From Stramonita haemastoma (taxonomy: Eukaryota > Mollusca > Gastropoda > Neogastropoda > Muricidae): a stretch of 12,500 bases of DNA. The notes under the pieces are model-generated. The model had not been told where the DNA came from, did not search any database, and saw nothing but the letters and a program-made list of their open reading frames with translations. A program made the translations under genes and the position numbers. Below are positions 1 to 8,213 of this stretch, piece after piece. Position 1 is the stretch's first letter, and each line of letters begins with the position of its first letter. The stretch lies in NCBI GenBank assembly GCA_030674155.1, contig CM060320.1:23245355-23257854 (forward strand). Reading direction: 5' to 3'.

Positions 1-118
1 ACCGGCACACGATGGCCTGATTTTCCGAAAGGCGGAACGGGGTTTTAACGTGCGCGCAAGATGTTCTGCGTGCGTTCGCACACAGGGCCTCAGTTTATAG
101 TCTCATCCGAAGAACTAC
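1..118 (-). mobile_element. Short retroposon copy A (5' part, runs off the window edge)
   Basis: Read on the minus strand, this begins near position 118 with TTCGGATGAGAC and continues through an AAAC-type box, CTGTGTGCGAACGCACGCAG and a GTGTGCCGGT segment to the left edge. The same order of blocks occurs at 351-512 (minus), 2741-2941 (plus) and 10700-10921 (minus), so it is an interspersed repeat. The copies diverge by scattered substitutions, as expected of independent old insertions. The orientation is inferred from the AATAAA-like 3' ends seen in the other copies. I know of similar GGATGAGAC...AAACCGAGG segments in invertebrate SINEs or LINE 3' regions, but cannot name the family from memory. 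The A/B boxes of a pol III promoter are not clear here. The 3' half lies outside the window. Confidence 0.65.
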
Positions 119-195
119 AGTACAGGCTACAGCACACTGACAGAAACAGCAGGTGCCAAACAACTGATATAGGAAATAAGAGAACTCTCTCTGAA

Positions 196-339
<144 letters not shown>

Positions 340-512
340 TTTATTATTTAATACGAGGATCATGGAATAAGCTCTCAAGTGCTTTTTTTTACATCCAGTC
401 CCCGTGTTTACACAGTTTTGTCTTTTTTGTCATCCATTCCCACCAGCACACAATGGCCTACTCTTCTGAAAAGTGGAACGGGTTTTAACGTATGCCCAAG
501 ATGTTCTGAGAT
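340..512 (-). mobile_element. Short retroposon copy B (5' truncated)
   Basis: On the minus strand this runs from the AACATCTTG-type block near 512 through the GTTCC...TTCnnAAGAGTAGGCC block, the CGGGGACTGGATGTAAA block, the short hairpin block (here degraded), CATGATCCTCGTA and an AATAAA-like end at about 340-350. There it passes directly into (CT)n, which is (AG)n on the plus strand. The GGATGAGAC end present in copies A, C and D is missing, and (CA)n plus (CGCA)n sequence takes its place at 514-568. Identification rests on block-by-block similarity with copies C and D. Confidence 0.65.
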
Positions 513-513
513 A

Positions 514-568
514 TACACACACACACGCACGCGCGCGCGGGGGCACGCATGCACGCACGCACGCACGC
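514..568. repeat. (CA)n-(CG)n-(CGCA)n compound array
   Basis: This is a short array in which ACACAC passes into GCGCGCGC, then a G run and GCAC/GCACGC tetranucleotides. It abuts the truncated 5' side of retroposon copy B. From 569 to about 669 I see only AT-rich unique sequence with no feature. Confidence 0.9.
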
Positions 569-669
569 AAAAATTCTACCTTATCGTTATGGAAAATGAA
601 CAAAGCAAATTTTGATACAGTATACACAAATATATAACAAAAACTGAAAATCAAAATATCATGATCTCT

Positions 670-1003
670 AAAGTCCAATCCCACATTCATCAGAAATATT
701 GTCATCACTTAAGTTTTTACAAATGATTCACATCTAGATGATCAAGAAACAGGTTCAGCTTTCGTAATACCATCGCTTAAAGCAGAAAAATGTTACTATG
801 TTGGTAAACATCATTGGATATTCACAGCTGAGCTAATAGCAATTTTAATCCCTCTTGGTTATATTCTCGATCTTCCGCTGAATATATTTCAAACTTTACT
901 TTGCGCTGAATCTAAATAGGTACTCTACGTTACGCATTAAAATCCACAAATTCTAAGAAAATGTCTACAGTTATATTAGAAACCAATCATGTCATACATA
1001 TTT
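670..1003 (+). pseudogene. RNase H domain of a non-LTR-type retrotransposon, N-terminal half (broken)
   Basis: Translation in pieces gives the order expected of a retrotransposon RNase H. First comes a block around 670-720 ending near the usual Y-T-D-G-S start, here reading like F-T-N-D-S at 716-730. A TGSAFVIP segment follows at about 740-765. Next is IFTAELIAIL at about 818-847 with a following G-Y-I block, then LCAESK at about 901-918. That is immediately broken by a TAG, with a TAA shortly after. A frame change near 945-960 then gives a segment ending V-I-H-I just before the transposon insertion at 1004. The FTAEL Glu and the Asp of the usual DSKS block (here Glu) correspond to active-site acidic positions, so this copy is inactive. 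The rest of the domain resumes after 1425. The remaining retrotransposon parts, endonuclease and reverse transcriptase, are not visible upstream. Confidence 0.75.
1000..1003 (+). repeat. Candidate target-site duplication, left copy (ATTT)
   Basis: ATTT directly precedes the left inverted terminal repeat, and the same four bases follow the right one at 1426-1429. Four AT-only bases can match by chance. Support comes from the RNase H reading frame, which becomes continuous across the junction if one copy is kept and the 422-bp element is taken away. Confidence 0.55.
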
Positions 1004-1038
1004 GTGACGCTCCACCACAAAAATGAGTCGCTTAGCAC
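1004..1038 (+). repeat. Left terminal inverted repeat
   Basis: About 35 bases with a perfect 16-base outer part, then an A-rich region differing by one base in length, GAGTCGC and GCAC. It pairs with 1392-1425. Confidence 0.85.
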
Positions 1039-1391
1039 ATTACCCAATTTTGCGCTAGGAGCCATTAAAGGCAGGTGGGGGTCAAGTTTTCAATTTTTAG
1101 ATTTTGATCGACTATTAAACTATATCTGTTATTCTATCTTGTAATGAAATATCAAGGTATAATTTTAATTCCTTTTGCTTTTAAATGTGTTTTGGAAACA
1201 CCCAAGCCCTCATTCTGACAACATGTTACGAATATAAACTTGCCCGTTTCTCATTTTGTCACATCCTGCAGTCTACCATTTCAGTTTGTAATAACTTTGC
1301 ACAGAATTGTCTGATTTTCAATCTGTTTTTTGCATTGAATAGCCTTTTTAATGCAGATTAATAACATGTCAGTAACTAAAAATTGACCTCG

Positions 1392-1425
1392 GTGCAATGC
1401 GACTCTTTATGTGGTGGAGCGTCAC
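1392..1425 (-). repeat. Right terminal inverted repeat
   Basis: Reverse complement of the left end over its outer 16 bases, with further matches inside. The plus-strand text ends GTGGTGGAGCGTCAC at 1425, followed by the second ATTT. Confidence 0.85.
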
Positions 1426-1850
1426 ATTTTAGCTTTCAGGGGTATTTGTATTACTTTTAGTTGGGTACCTTCCCATGTGAGGTTCTTACCAAAAGAGTGG
1501 GCTGACAGAGCTGCAAAAAGAGGTGCAAAACATGGAGAAGATTCTGTAGAACTACATGTTCCATTATCTTTACAAGAGGGCTATCATTTACTAGAAGAGG
1601 CATGTGAAGCAGGGCCAAAAAAGCTTATTATCCAAAGGAGCGCTTATCAGTCAGGTCTTTAGACACTGTCCCTGATTTAAAGGATATTGATCACTCTGAG
1701 ATCTATTAAGTTTCGTCAGGGCAAGAAAGGCTAGAGCTTTATTTTGGGGGGTAAAACTGAATGTATTCATCACTTAATATAGCAAAAATATAAACTGTTT
1801 GTGTGGTGAGAAAATTACAAGCAGTCATATAATTTTTGAATGTAAGAGTC
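1426..1850 (+). pseudogene. RNase H C-terminal half and post-RNase H Cys/His region of the same retrotransposon
   Basis: From about 1428 the frame reads ILAFRG, then FSWVPSHV and KEWADRAAKRGA, the classic end of a retrotransposon RNase H. The His of PSH and the Asp of WAD match catalytic-region residues, while the usual G-N-E before them has become P-K-E. The frame stops at 1660-1662. Further on, in another frame, 1796-1843 gives a C-x-C-x7-H-x4-C cluster (CLCGEKITSSHIIFEC), matching the C/H motif that follows RNase H in several non-LTR elements. At least one frameshift therefore lies between 1662 and 1796. The first residues of the open frame that begins at 1411 come from the inserted transposon's terminal repeat and do not belong to this protein. 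Confidence 0.8.
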
Positions 1851-2170
1851 TAAAACCATTCTTACCATCTTTTTCTAAAAAAAATCCTTGGATAAAATGT
1901 TTTAAAATCTTAATTTGGCGTTTAGTATAACAAAATCTCTAACGAATAGTCCTTAAGGACATTTGTTATCGTAATAAGTCTATTAGCAATGGTCATGCAT
2001 TTCCTTGTTATCATTGTTTAGCCCTTTTTCTGTGTGCTTTATACGTTATTTAACAATAAACAAACACCAATTTTACTGCACACATCCATCAACATAATTG
2101 CCCCCTCCCCTCCCATTCCCATGTCTAATATCACTTTGAGTGAACAGACGTAAAATCGAAGCAACAATAA
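1851..2170. other. AT-rich sequence without recognised gene
   Basis: The first part may still be decayed retrotransposon, since residues after the Cys/His cluster look protein-like to about 1910. Beyond that I see no motif, terminal repeat or poly-A tail that would mark the element's 3' end. Confidence 0.5.
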
Positions 2171-2173
2171 CAA

Positions 2174-2740
<567 letters not shown>

Positions 2741-2941
2741 CCCATGAGACAATAAACCGAGGCCCTGTGTGCGAACGCACGCAGAACATCTAGCACACAA
2801 GTTAAATCCTGTTCTGCTTTTCGTAAGAGTAGGCCTTTGTGTGCCGGTGGGAACAGATGACAAGATTTACAAAACTACATACACACGGGGACTGGATGTA
2901 AACAAGGCACATGAGTGTTTATTCCATAATACTCGATAAAA
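2741..2941 (+). mobile_element. Short retroposon copy C (near full length)
   Basis: The blocks in order are CATGAGACAATAAACCGAGG at 2743-2762, CTGTGTGCGAACGCACGCAG at 2764-2783, AACATC, GTTAAATCCTGTTCTGC, TTTTCGTAAGAGTAGGCC, GTGTGCCGGTGGGAACAGATGACA, then CACGGGGACTGGATGTAAA. The hairpin block is altered here, and the 3' end is ATTCCATAATACTCGATAAAA. That tail passes at once into (CA)n from 2941. Two of the blocks can fold: GTGCG and CGCAC around TT or AA in the first half, and the AAGCAC/GTGCTT pair near the 3' end in better preserved copies. It is probably a SINE or the 3' fragment of a LINE. Nothing in it codes for protein. Confidence 0.7.
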
Positions 2942-3018
2942 ACACACACACACACACACACACATACGCACAGACACACAGACACACAGACACAGACACA
3001 GACACAGACACACACACA

Positions 3019-3079
<61 letters not shown>

Positions 3080-3096
3080 ACACACACACACACACA
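2941..3096. repeat. (CA)n array with (GACA) interruptions
   Basis: CA repeats start directly at the tail of retroposon copy C. CAGACACA and CAGACA variants occur at about 2971-3010, and two CCA breaks follow further on. Confidence 0.97.
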
Positions 3097-3126
3097 GGGA
3101 GGCAGAGAAATCTGAGTGTGTGTTGG

Positions 3127-3286
<160 letters not shown>

Positions 3287-3629
3287 GATGGGTGGAGCGG
3301 TGTTTGGGAAGAGTTGACAGCTCTGGTACCATGACATCTTACAGGCCCTGTGCCGAAGACAATGTAAAGAGGGGGGTGGAGGTGTGTGTGAAGGTGTATG
3401 GTAGAGAAGAAGTATCTAGGGTTCAACAGGTCGTTTCTCCAGTGTTGACAGCTCCCCATCCCTGTCTGCTCTCCCCCGTCCCTCTTCTTACCACCCCCTT
3501 CCACCCTCTGCTTAAAACCTGGCTGTTTCCACAATAATTATTAAAAGATAGCAATTCTTGGGATGCGATGGGGGGCTTAATGGCAGCGCAACACATTTCC
3601 GCTCCCATGAGAGACAACAAACAACAGTT
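3287..3629. other. Non-coding unique stretch
   Basis: Beyond the GACA tract lie GC-balanced sequence with a purine-rich GGGGGGTGGAGG patch near 3371-3382 and a C/T-rich patch at 3470-3510. No reading frame shows family motifs. Confidence 0.5.
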
Positions 3630-3721
3630 GCTGTCTGAGAGTTCCAAAAGAACAAGAAGCTGTGCATTTGTTCACAGTTCTTTAAAAAAAAAATTTAAAA
3701 AAATAAAAAACTCTCAGCAGC
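3630..3721. repeat. Imperfect foldback (two nested inverted repeat pairs)
   Basis: The outer arms are GCTGTCTGAGAGTT at 3630-3643 and AACTCTCAGCAGC at 3709-3721, which pair with one bulged base. The inner arms are AAGAAGCTGTG at 3654-3664 and CACAGTTCTT at 3673-3682, again with one bulge. An A-rich stretch with ATTTAAA lies between the right-hand arms. It could be a foldback remnant of a small transposon or chance in AT-rich DNA. Confidence 0.5.
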
Positions 3722-3960
3722 ACTCCACACAGAGTTTTCTGACCTGGAGAGTAGTTCTCTCTGTCAACTTGACCAGTTTAGGACAAAACACACTTAGCGA
3801 CACCACAACTTTAACTAGGTGACGGACAGTTCCCACACTTTTTCTGCAAGTGCCTGGAGGGAAAGAACGGGGAGAGGAGGAGGGTGGAGGGAGGAGGGAG
3901 GTGTAGATAAATACAGGAAGAAAGCCGCCACAAAAACAGGCAGCAAGATAGGCCTAGTTT

Positions 3961-4040
3961 GCTCTGTCTGTCTGCCTGTGTCTGTCTGTCTGTCTCTCTG
4001 TCAGAGCTATGAATCTCTGTCTGTCTGTCTGTCTGTCTGT
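3961..4040. repeat. (CTGT)n array in two blocks
   Basis: CTGT/CTGC tetranucleotides at about 3961-4003 and again at 4015-4040 are separated by a short unique GAGCTATGAAT segment. The array is the complement of the GACA type at 3215-3286. Confidence 0.93.
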
Positions 4041-4061
4041 ATCTATATCTCGCTCTCATGT

Positions 4062-4194
4062 TTACACACATACTATAACACATATACATACACACACATA
4101 CATAAACACGCAAGCACACACACACATGCAAGCACGCACACACACACATATGCACGCACGCACGCACGCTCGCACACACACACACACGCATGCA

Positions 4195-4226
<32 letters not shown>

Positions 4227-4232
4227 CACACA
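4062..4232. repeat. (CA)n/(CATA)n/(CGCA)n compound array
   Basis: CACATA and CATACA variants come first, then CAAGCACA, and then (GCAC)n/(CGCA)n blocks at 4151-4170 and 4189-4214, ending in pure (CA)n to 4232. Confidence 0.95.
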
Positions 4233-4980
4233 CTGATTTTGTTAGAAATTGTTAGAACTGTATTATTTTTTTTCCTTTTTGTTGATTGTAGTTCAGTAAT
4301 ACAAAGTTGGTTGGGTTTTTTTTAATCACTTAGCAAGTCTTGATCCCCAGTAGTAGAGCAGCTAAGACACAATATATCCTCATATTGTTCACTTCGGAGT
4401 AGAAGTGTGAAATTTGGTATGTGGGTACCTAAATTCTTTCTTAATCATATTAGAAAGGGAAACACGTTGAGGGTGACCTATGGAGGGTGTGAGCACACAT
4501 TTAATTAGGTCAGTGTGTCATTTCCGTTTTTTAACAGGTTCCCACATGAAAACCCATAGTGAGTCTTCTAAAAACAATATATTATAGTTCTGTCAAGTGT
4601 ATGTCATACAGCATATGCAATACAAGTCAACAGTTGTATTTTTAGTTGACATTGATAAACTAGGTCAACTAAAATTAGATCAAAGTACGTTGAGGTAGCT
4701 TTTTTGTCTTGTTTGACAGATTTAAAGGGCTATAAACAACAATTTGTGCTAAATCACAAAGTAATAGAGATCAGCTGTGCAGCACATGTGTAAATGCTTG
4801 CTTTTTGTAAGTAAAGAAAGCTTTATCTGAAAGATAAACTAAGTAGGTCAAGATATTTTCATAACGTTTGGACCTGTTTTGATTTTATTGTGAACCTTTT
4901 CAGTAGGTTTTTTGTTGATGTTGGTTTGTATTGGGTGGTTGCTTTTTGTTTAGAAGGCAAGAAGTAAGTGTGTCCTTGTT
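4233..4980. other. AT-rich sequence without recognised gene
   Basis: No open frame of note and no tandem repeat is visible apart from short T runs. One perfect foldback lies at 4640-4674 and is listed separately. Sequence just above 4980 may hold faint remains of the pseudogene's downstream part. Confidence 0.5.
4640..4674. repeat. Perfect 11-bp inverted repeat
   Basis: TTTTAGTTGAC at 4640-4650 and GTCAACTAAAA at 4664-4674 are exact reverse complements around a 13-base loop. There is no flanking T run or gene to suggest a terminator or RNA. Confidence 0.75.
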
Positions 4981-5046
4981 TTTATTCCTTTTGCTCATTT
5001 TCACACACCACTGATGTCTTCCAAATATTGTTCAGACTTGACCTAA

Positions 5047-5439
5047 TTAGGACTGATTTGGGTATAAAAATGCAGTAACTTGGTGGGCATGCCTTGTTCT
5101 GGTCAAGTGAGCTGCCTTGACTAAAGAATGAGCAACTCCAGAAGATACAATCCTGGCTAATGTGATGACAGCAGTCCATCCTGAACCATTGAGCCAATCT
5201 CCAAGAGTTTTGAATGCAGCCATTTCTATGTGAAGACCTAACATGATGATGAACTGTCTTTCACCAAATATGTCTGGTGGCCAATACCACTGAACTGCTT
5301 TTGCTAAAGCAAACAATGGCTGGTCCATGGCAATCACAGGTGTTTGTCCTGGGTTCAGATGCTGGGTAGCTGTTTTTACTAGAGTCATTGCATGTCTTAT
5401 TAAAGTAGTGGGATGTGCATTCTCTGCAAGGAGAGGCAG
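5047..5439 (-). pseudogene. C-terminal conserved block of the broken gene
   Basis: From 5439 the minus strand reads LPLLAENAHP, then LNPGQTPVIAMDQPLFALAK, a W-x-W pair (VQWYWP), GERQFIIMLGLHIEMAAF, KTLGDWLNGSGW, AAHLTRTRHAHQVTA and a TAA at 5047. This is the best conserved part. The Asp of MDQP, the Glu of HIEMA and the basic TRTRHAH run stand out. Family members that I recall continue well past this point, so the end here is a truncation or an out-of-frame tail. Faint protein-like reading (EQYLED) near 5000-5020 in another frame fits decay. Confidence 0.75.
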
Positions 5440-5666
5440 TTTATCTTAGTAGCAGTCCGGTTGGTATCTACCTTTGATAGATGTTAGCTGTTATGTGAAT
5501 GTACTGTTACGTTATTCAAGTTACCTGTACTACTTATGTTATGCTAGTTATGTTATAGAATTTATGTTACAATGATAACTCATACACACACACATACACA
5601 CATGCGCGCGCATGCAAACACACTCACGTATATTTACTCTCACCCGCGCACGCTCACGTGCCCTCG

Positions 5667-5751
<85 letters not shown>

Positions 5752-5793
5752 CTGATATTACTGTTTTGTGGAAGGAAGTTAAACTGAAGAACT
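5440..5793. mobile_element. 354-bp interruption of the broken gene with possible 6-bp duplication
   Basis: AGGCAG occurs at 5434-5439 and again at 5794-5799. If the material between is left out with one copy, the protein frame passes smoothly from GLLP to LLAEN, fitting my recollection of the family. That favours an insertion. It contains AT-rich sequence with repeated TTATGTTA words and a long (CA)n. I see no inverted terminal repeats. AGCAGTCC also occurs twice (5451-5458, 5798-5805), so the exact duplication is unclear. Alternatively it is an intron: on the minus strand its end has TACTAAG, a pyrimidine stretch and TTGCAG, which is a good acceptor. The only frame-compatible donor is a weak A|GTTCTT that would drop conserved residues. 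Confidence 0.5.
5580..5748. repeat. (CA)n compound array
   Basis: CACATA variants, GCGCGCGCATGC and a CCGCGCACGCTCACGTG segment come first. An uninterrupted (CA)n of about 80 bases follows at about 5668-5748. It lies inside the interruption of the pseudogene. Confidence 0.97.
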
Positions 5794-6446
5794 AGGCAGC
5801 AGTCCAATGATGGAAGTTGGGATGTCATCTTGTTGTTGAGAAGATGCATGGTATGCAGCCCATGACAATTCATCATTACTGTTTACAGACCCTGTCTCCA
5901 GTGCAGCTAAGACATGCTTTATCCAGGTATACTCCTTTATGCAACTTTGAACCTCAGGACTCATGCTTGGCTGACAATGTCCCAAAGAAGGAGAAACCAG
6001 CTGCTCTCTGTGTGGGTCAGGCACAGGAAAAACGTTGATGTTCTCTGATGGCAAAAAAGGAATGGTGTGATGTGGGCCATTTGCTTCATCACAATCATTA
6101 ATAAGTGGTATCTGTTGCTGTTCACCATCATCACCAGTAACAATGTGCTGAACAAGAGAGATGCTACTTCAATGAAAAGACTCTGATGATGTTGTTGAGG
6201 TGGGATTATGATCGATGTTGTCAACCATGCCAGCCACAAATAAACCCTTTCTCATATTGGTTGGTACAACTACTTTGTCATCTTCAAATCTTCTGCAAAC
6301 TTTGTGTGCTATCTGAGATGAAACTGACAGTACCCTGTCATACAAGATGCTAAGTCCAAGATCAGAAAGAGTGTTAATAAGTTCTTTCTTTCTTTCTGCA
6401 GGCAGCTTCAGTCCAAGGAAAATTGGTAGAGGTGTTTCTCTTCTTT
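5794..6446 (-). pseudogene. Second central block of the broken gene
   Basis: The frame beginning near 6446 reads ETPLPIFLGL, ERKKELINTL, DLGLSILYDRVL, VPTNMRKGLF, MVDNIDHNPTSTTSSESFH and then a TGA at 6169-6171. It continues in frame through GPHHTIPFLPSENINVFPV, a Ser/Pro-rich stretch and ELSWAAYHAS to a GLLP near 5794. The TGA replaces a position that I recall as Gly after the SFH motif, which would be a one-base change. Beyond GLLP the protein-like reading ends at the interruption described separately. Confidence 0.75.
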
Positions 6447-7210
6447 GTTATGCCGCTGAAAGTTTGTTTTCTTTGCAGACTTTTGACAGTTGAAAGCAAT
6501 CAGCTGAGAGATGGTGAGAACAGCTTGTCTTTGTGATTTCACCTCATGCTCTGATTGTTCCATAACATTTGGACCATCCAGGATAAAGCTCATTAGTGCT
6601 TTCAGTGAGGCTGGGACTGACTCTCCTTGACAACTGTCATCAAATGCACCCTTGAAATTCCCCTTCCTTTGAAATATGTCCTTCCTTATGATCTGGGCTG
6701 CTTTGACCAGCTGCAGAGCACCAGAATCAACATTGCATGCCTTTTTTAAAGCATTACCAAGATCTTTGTCAAAGACGAGGATGACTTCTCTCCCTTGGTT
6801 GGCACATTTACGATCTGGTATGGCTGCTTCAGTTTTTTCTTGCAGGTGTGAAGAATGAACATTCTCATCCTTTAAACCAAACAGTGAGAGCTGAGAGGTA
6901 TACAGACGATTTAGGGATGCCAAACTAAACACAGGGGCTGTGTGGAGGTCATCTCTAAAGCTTTCAATGTAAGCGACAACTTCAGCAAGTGCAAGTGCAT
7001 GAGCTGTTGATTTGCTTGTTGTCTCTTTTGCTTCTGGTGTCTGGTTTGCTGGGACACGTCTTTGGAATGCAGACAGCAGATAGACATTTATTGTGATAGT
7101 GACAATCACTTGCCACCATGTCTTTTAACAGCAAGTTTCTTAAGCAACTCCCCATCATTAAATTGTTGAGCATGAGCACGAATTTTCACATCCAGAGATA
7201 AAGTAAGTGC
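6437..7210 (-). pseudogene. Central domain of the broken gene
   Basis: After the TGA at 7211 the same frame runs to a T-run/A-run at 7123-7126, where it must shift to give KDMVASDCHYHNKC. It must shift again between 7100 and 7068 to enter a long frame of 233 codons that stops at 6408. Motifs in that frame are ALAEVVAYIESF, PVFSLASLNRLY, VILVFDKDLGNALKKAC, KAAQIIRKDIF, GNFKGAFDDSCQ, SVPASLKALMSFILDGPN and LTISQLIAFNC. The last useful residues are RHNKEE at about 6440. The tail after that is out of frame, because the adjacent frame gives ETPLPIFLGL. The region is helical-looking with several conserved acidic residues. No catalytic assignment is possible. Confidence 0.75.
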
Positions 7211-7780
7211 TCAATGTAGCTCAGCTATGTCAGATGATCTATTGCAGAAGAAACATGTGACTTCTTTTCCTGTCTTGTCTGCCATGCAGCTATATTCAGT
7301 CGCAAGTTTCCTTGTTTTCACAGGACTAGATGTATCACATGTTGGCTTTCTCTTTCTGTTTAAAATAGTATTGCTTACTTTTGCAAGACATGATTTGTGC
7401 CAAGAGGCTCTATGCTTTCTTATTGTTTCCTCAAAACCAGTTCCTTCATCCAGTTTAGACAGTGGAACAGACACTGGGGATTCACCAAGTTCCCGAAAAG
7501 CTGCCAAATTTGGAGCAACATAGATATACCCTGCTCCATCTCCTTTCAATCCCTTGGCTGGACATATCAAAGGTGCTTTGTTTGATGGACTCTGGCATAA
7601 AGCACACAGGTTCCAGTCAACAGTGATGCCTTCACCTTCCTTCACTGGAATAAGAAGACTGTGATGGTCTATTCGCTTATAATCACGAGACATCAGCAAC
7701 TTTTCTGCTTGAGTGATTTCAACTGCAACAGAGGCAAAAAAAACCCCAAAACTTGGTTTCTGACACGAATCAATGGCCAT
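7211..7780 (-). pseudogene. N-terminal Cys/His segment of the broken gene
   Basis: This is an open frame of 189 codons from an ATG at 7780 to a TGA at 7211-7213. It holds C59-x2-C62 (in WNLCALCQ), C73 (LIC), W127-H128-x2-C131 (in SWHKSC), C176-x2-C179 (CFFC) and an ELH end. The spacing resembles a composite zinc-binding module that would continue into the next segment's YHNKC. A basic patch, NRKRK, lies at about 141-145. The first 50 residues have no recognised motif and the true start is uncertain. The TGA sits where the family reads on, because the same frame continues after it with protein-like sequence for about 28 codons. Confidence 0.7.
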
Positions 7781-7835
7781 ACATTTATCAAAAGCTTATG
7801 TACGTACTGCGATTCTACCGTTACAGCACATCCTC

Positions 7836-7863
7836 TGACACAGTCAACATGTGTGTGTGTGTG

Positions 7864-7912
<49 letters not shown>

Positions 7913-8040
7913 GGGTTGAGTGCGCACATGATTGCACGCACACATGCACACACACGCATGCACACGCACGCACACACACACTTCTATAGATAAAGGCCTA
8001 TATTTTTTATTTTGTTTTTAGATATGCATTAACAGAAAAG
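7836..8040 (+). repeat. Local duplication unit, copy 1
   Basis: The unit is TGACACAGTCAAC, then GT/CG-rich array, AAGGGTTGAGTG, CA-rich array, TCTATAGATA, GGCCTATATTTTTTATTTT, ATATGCATTAA and CAGAAA. The same order recurs at 8255-8411. Anchor spacing is 419 bases at the first block and 370 at TCTATAGATA, a difference explained by array length. Its start overlaps the upstream edge of the pseudogene region. Confidence 0.75.
7849..7981. repeat. (GT)n followed by (CA)/(CGCA)n in opposite phase
   Basis: GT repeats at about 7851-7910, with one TT break, precede AAGGGTTGAG and a complementary run rich in CACGCA at 7923-7981. The two halves could pair as a large imperfect hairpin. Confidence 0.93.
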
Positions 8041-8094
8041 TGTTTGTGCGCAAACACGCACGCACGCTTGCACACACCGCGCGCGCGTGTGCGC

Positions 8095-8167
<73 letters not shown>

Positions 8168-8213
8168 CAACGTAGTGTGTTGTGTGTGTGTGCGCGCACG
8201 TGACGTGCACACA
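8041..8213. repeat. Compound array between the two duplication units
   Basis: CGCACGC and GCGCGCG pieces at 8048-8090 precede an uninterrupted (GT)n of about 70 bases (about 8097-8165). Then come AACAACGTAG, more GT and CACGTGACGTGCACAC. Confidence 0.93.

Larger units (their letters stand above)
1004..1425. mobile_element. 422-bp non-autonomous TIR transposon (MITE) nested in the RNase H sequence
   Basis: The ends are inverted repeats. The left arm (1004-1038) starts GTGACGCTCCACCACA, and the reverse complement of the right arm (1392-1425) starts with the same 16 bases. Both then have an A-rich step, GAGTCGC and, after three or four bases, GCAC. A second, inner pair is CAATTTTTAG near 1090-1099 and CTAAAAATTG near 1376-1385. 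The interior is AT-rich and has no open frame of note, so any transposase must be supplied from elsewhere. The element separates two halves of one RNase H domain and is flanked by ATTT on both sides, so it inserted after the retrotransposon. I cannot assign a superfamily: the GTGACG terminus and a possible 4-bp duplication do not settle it. Confidence 0.85.
5047..7780 (-). pseudogene. Broken gene of an uncharacterised invertebrate protein family
   Basis: Successive minus-strand segments line up as one protein. The order is a Cys/His-rich start (7780-7211), a short linker (7213 to about 7085), a central domain (about 7085 to 6440), a second central block (about 6440 to 5794) and a C-terminal block (5439-5047). 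From memory, the motif series matches multicopy 'uncharacterized protein' models of cnidarians, molluscs and other invertebrates: CALCQ, WHKSC, CFFC, AEVVAYIE, FDKDLGNAL, KAAQIIRKDIF, DNIDHNP, ELSWAAYHAS, LNPGQTPVIAMDQPLFALAK, GLHIEMA, and TRTRHAHQVTA. I know no proven function. Lesions are a TGA at 7211-7213, frameshifts near 7123-7130, 7068-7100 and 6437-6446, a TGA at 6169-6171 and a 354-bp interruption at 5440-5793. The family's final part seems to be missing beyond 5047. No promoter is seen upstream, where (CA)/(GT) arrays begin at 7849. Confidence 0.8.

Noticed and set aside
4982..5197. Minus-strand open frame of 71 codons under the pseudogene
   Set aside because: Out of frame with the conserved block at 5047-5439; a shadow, although its end may overlap decayed family sequence.
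5961..6239. Minus-strand open frame of 92 codons
   Set aside because: Shadow of the conserved frame that holds DNIDHNP and SWAAYHAS.
7849..7981. Large GT/CA hairpin as a functional RNA structure
   Set aside because: Pairing is a trivial outcome of GT and CA arrays lying near each other; no conserved loop or transcript signal.
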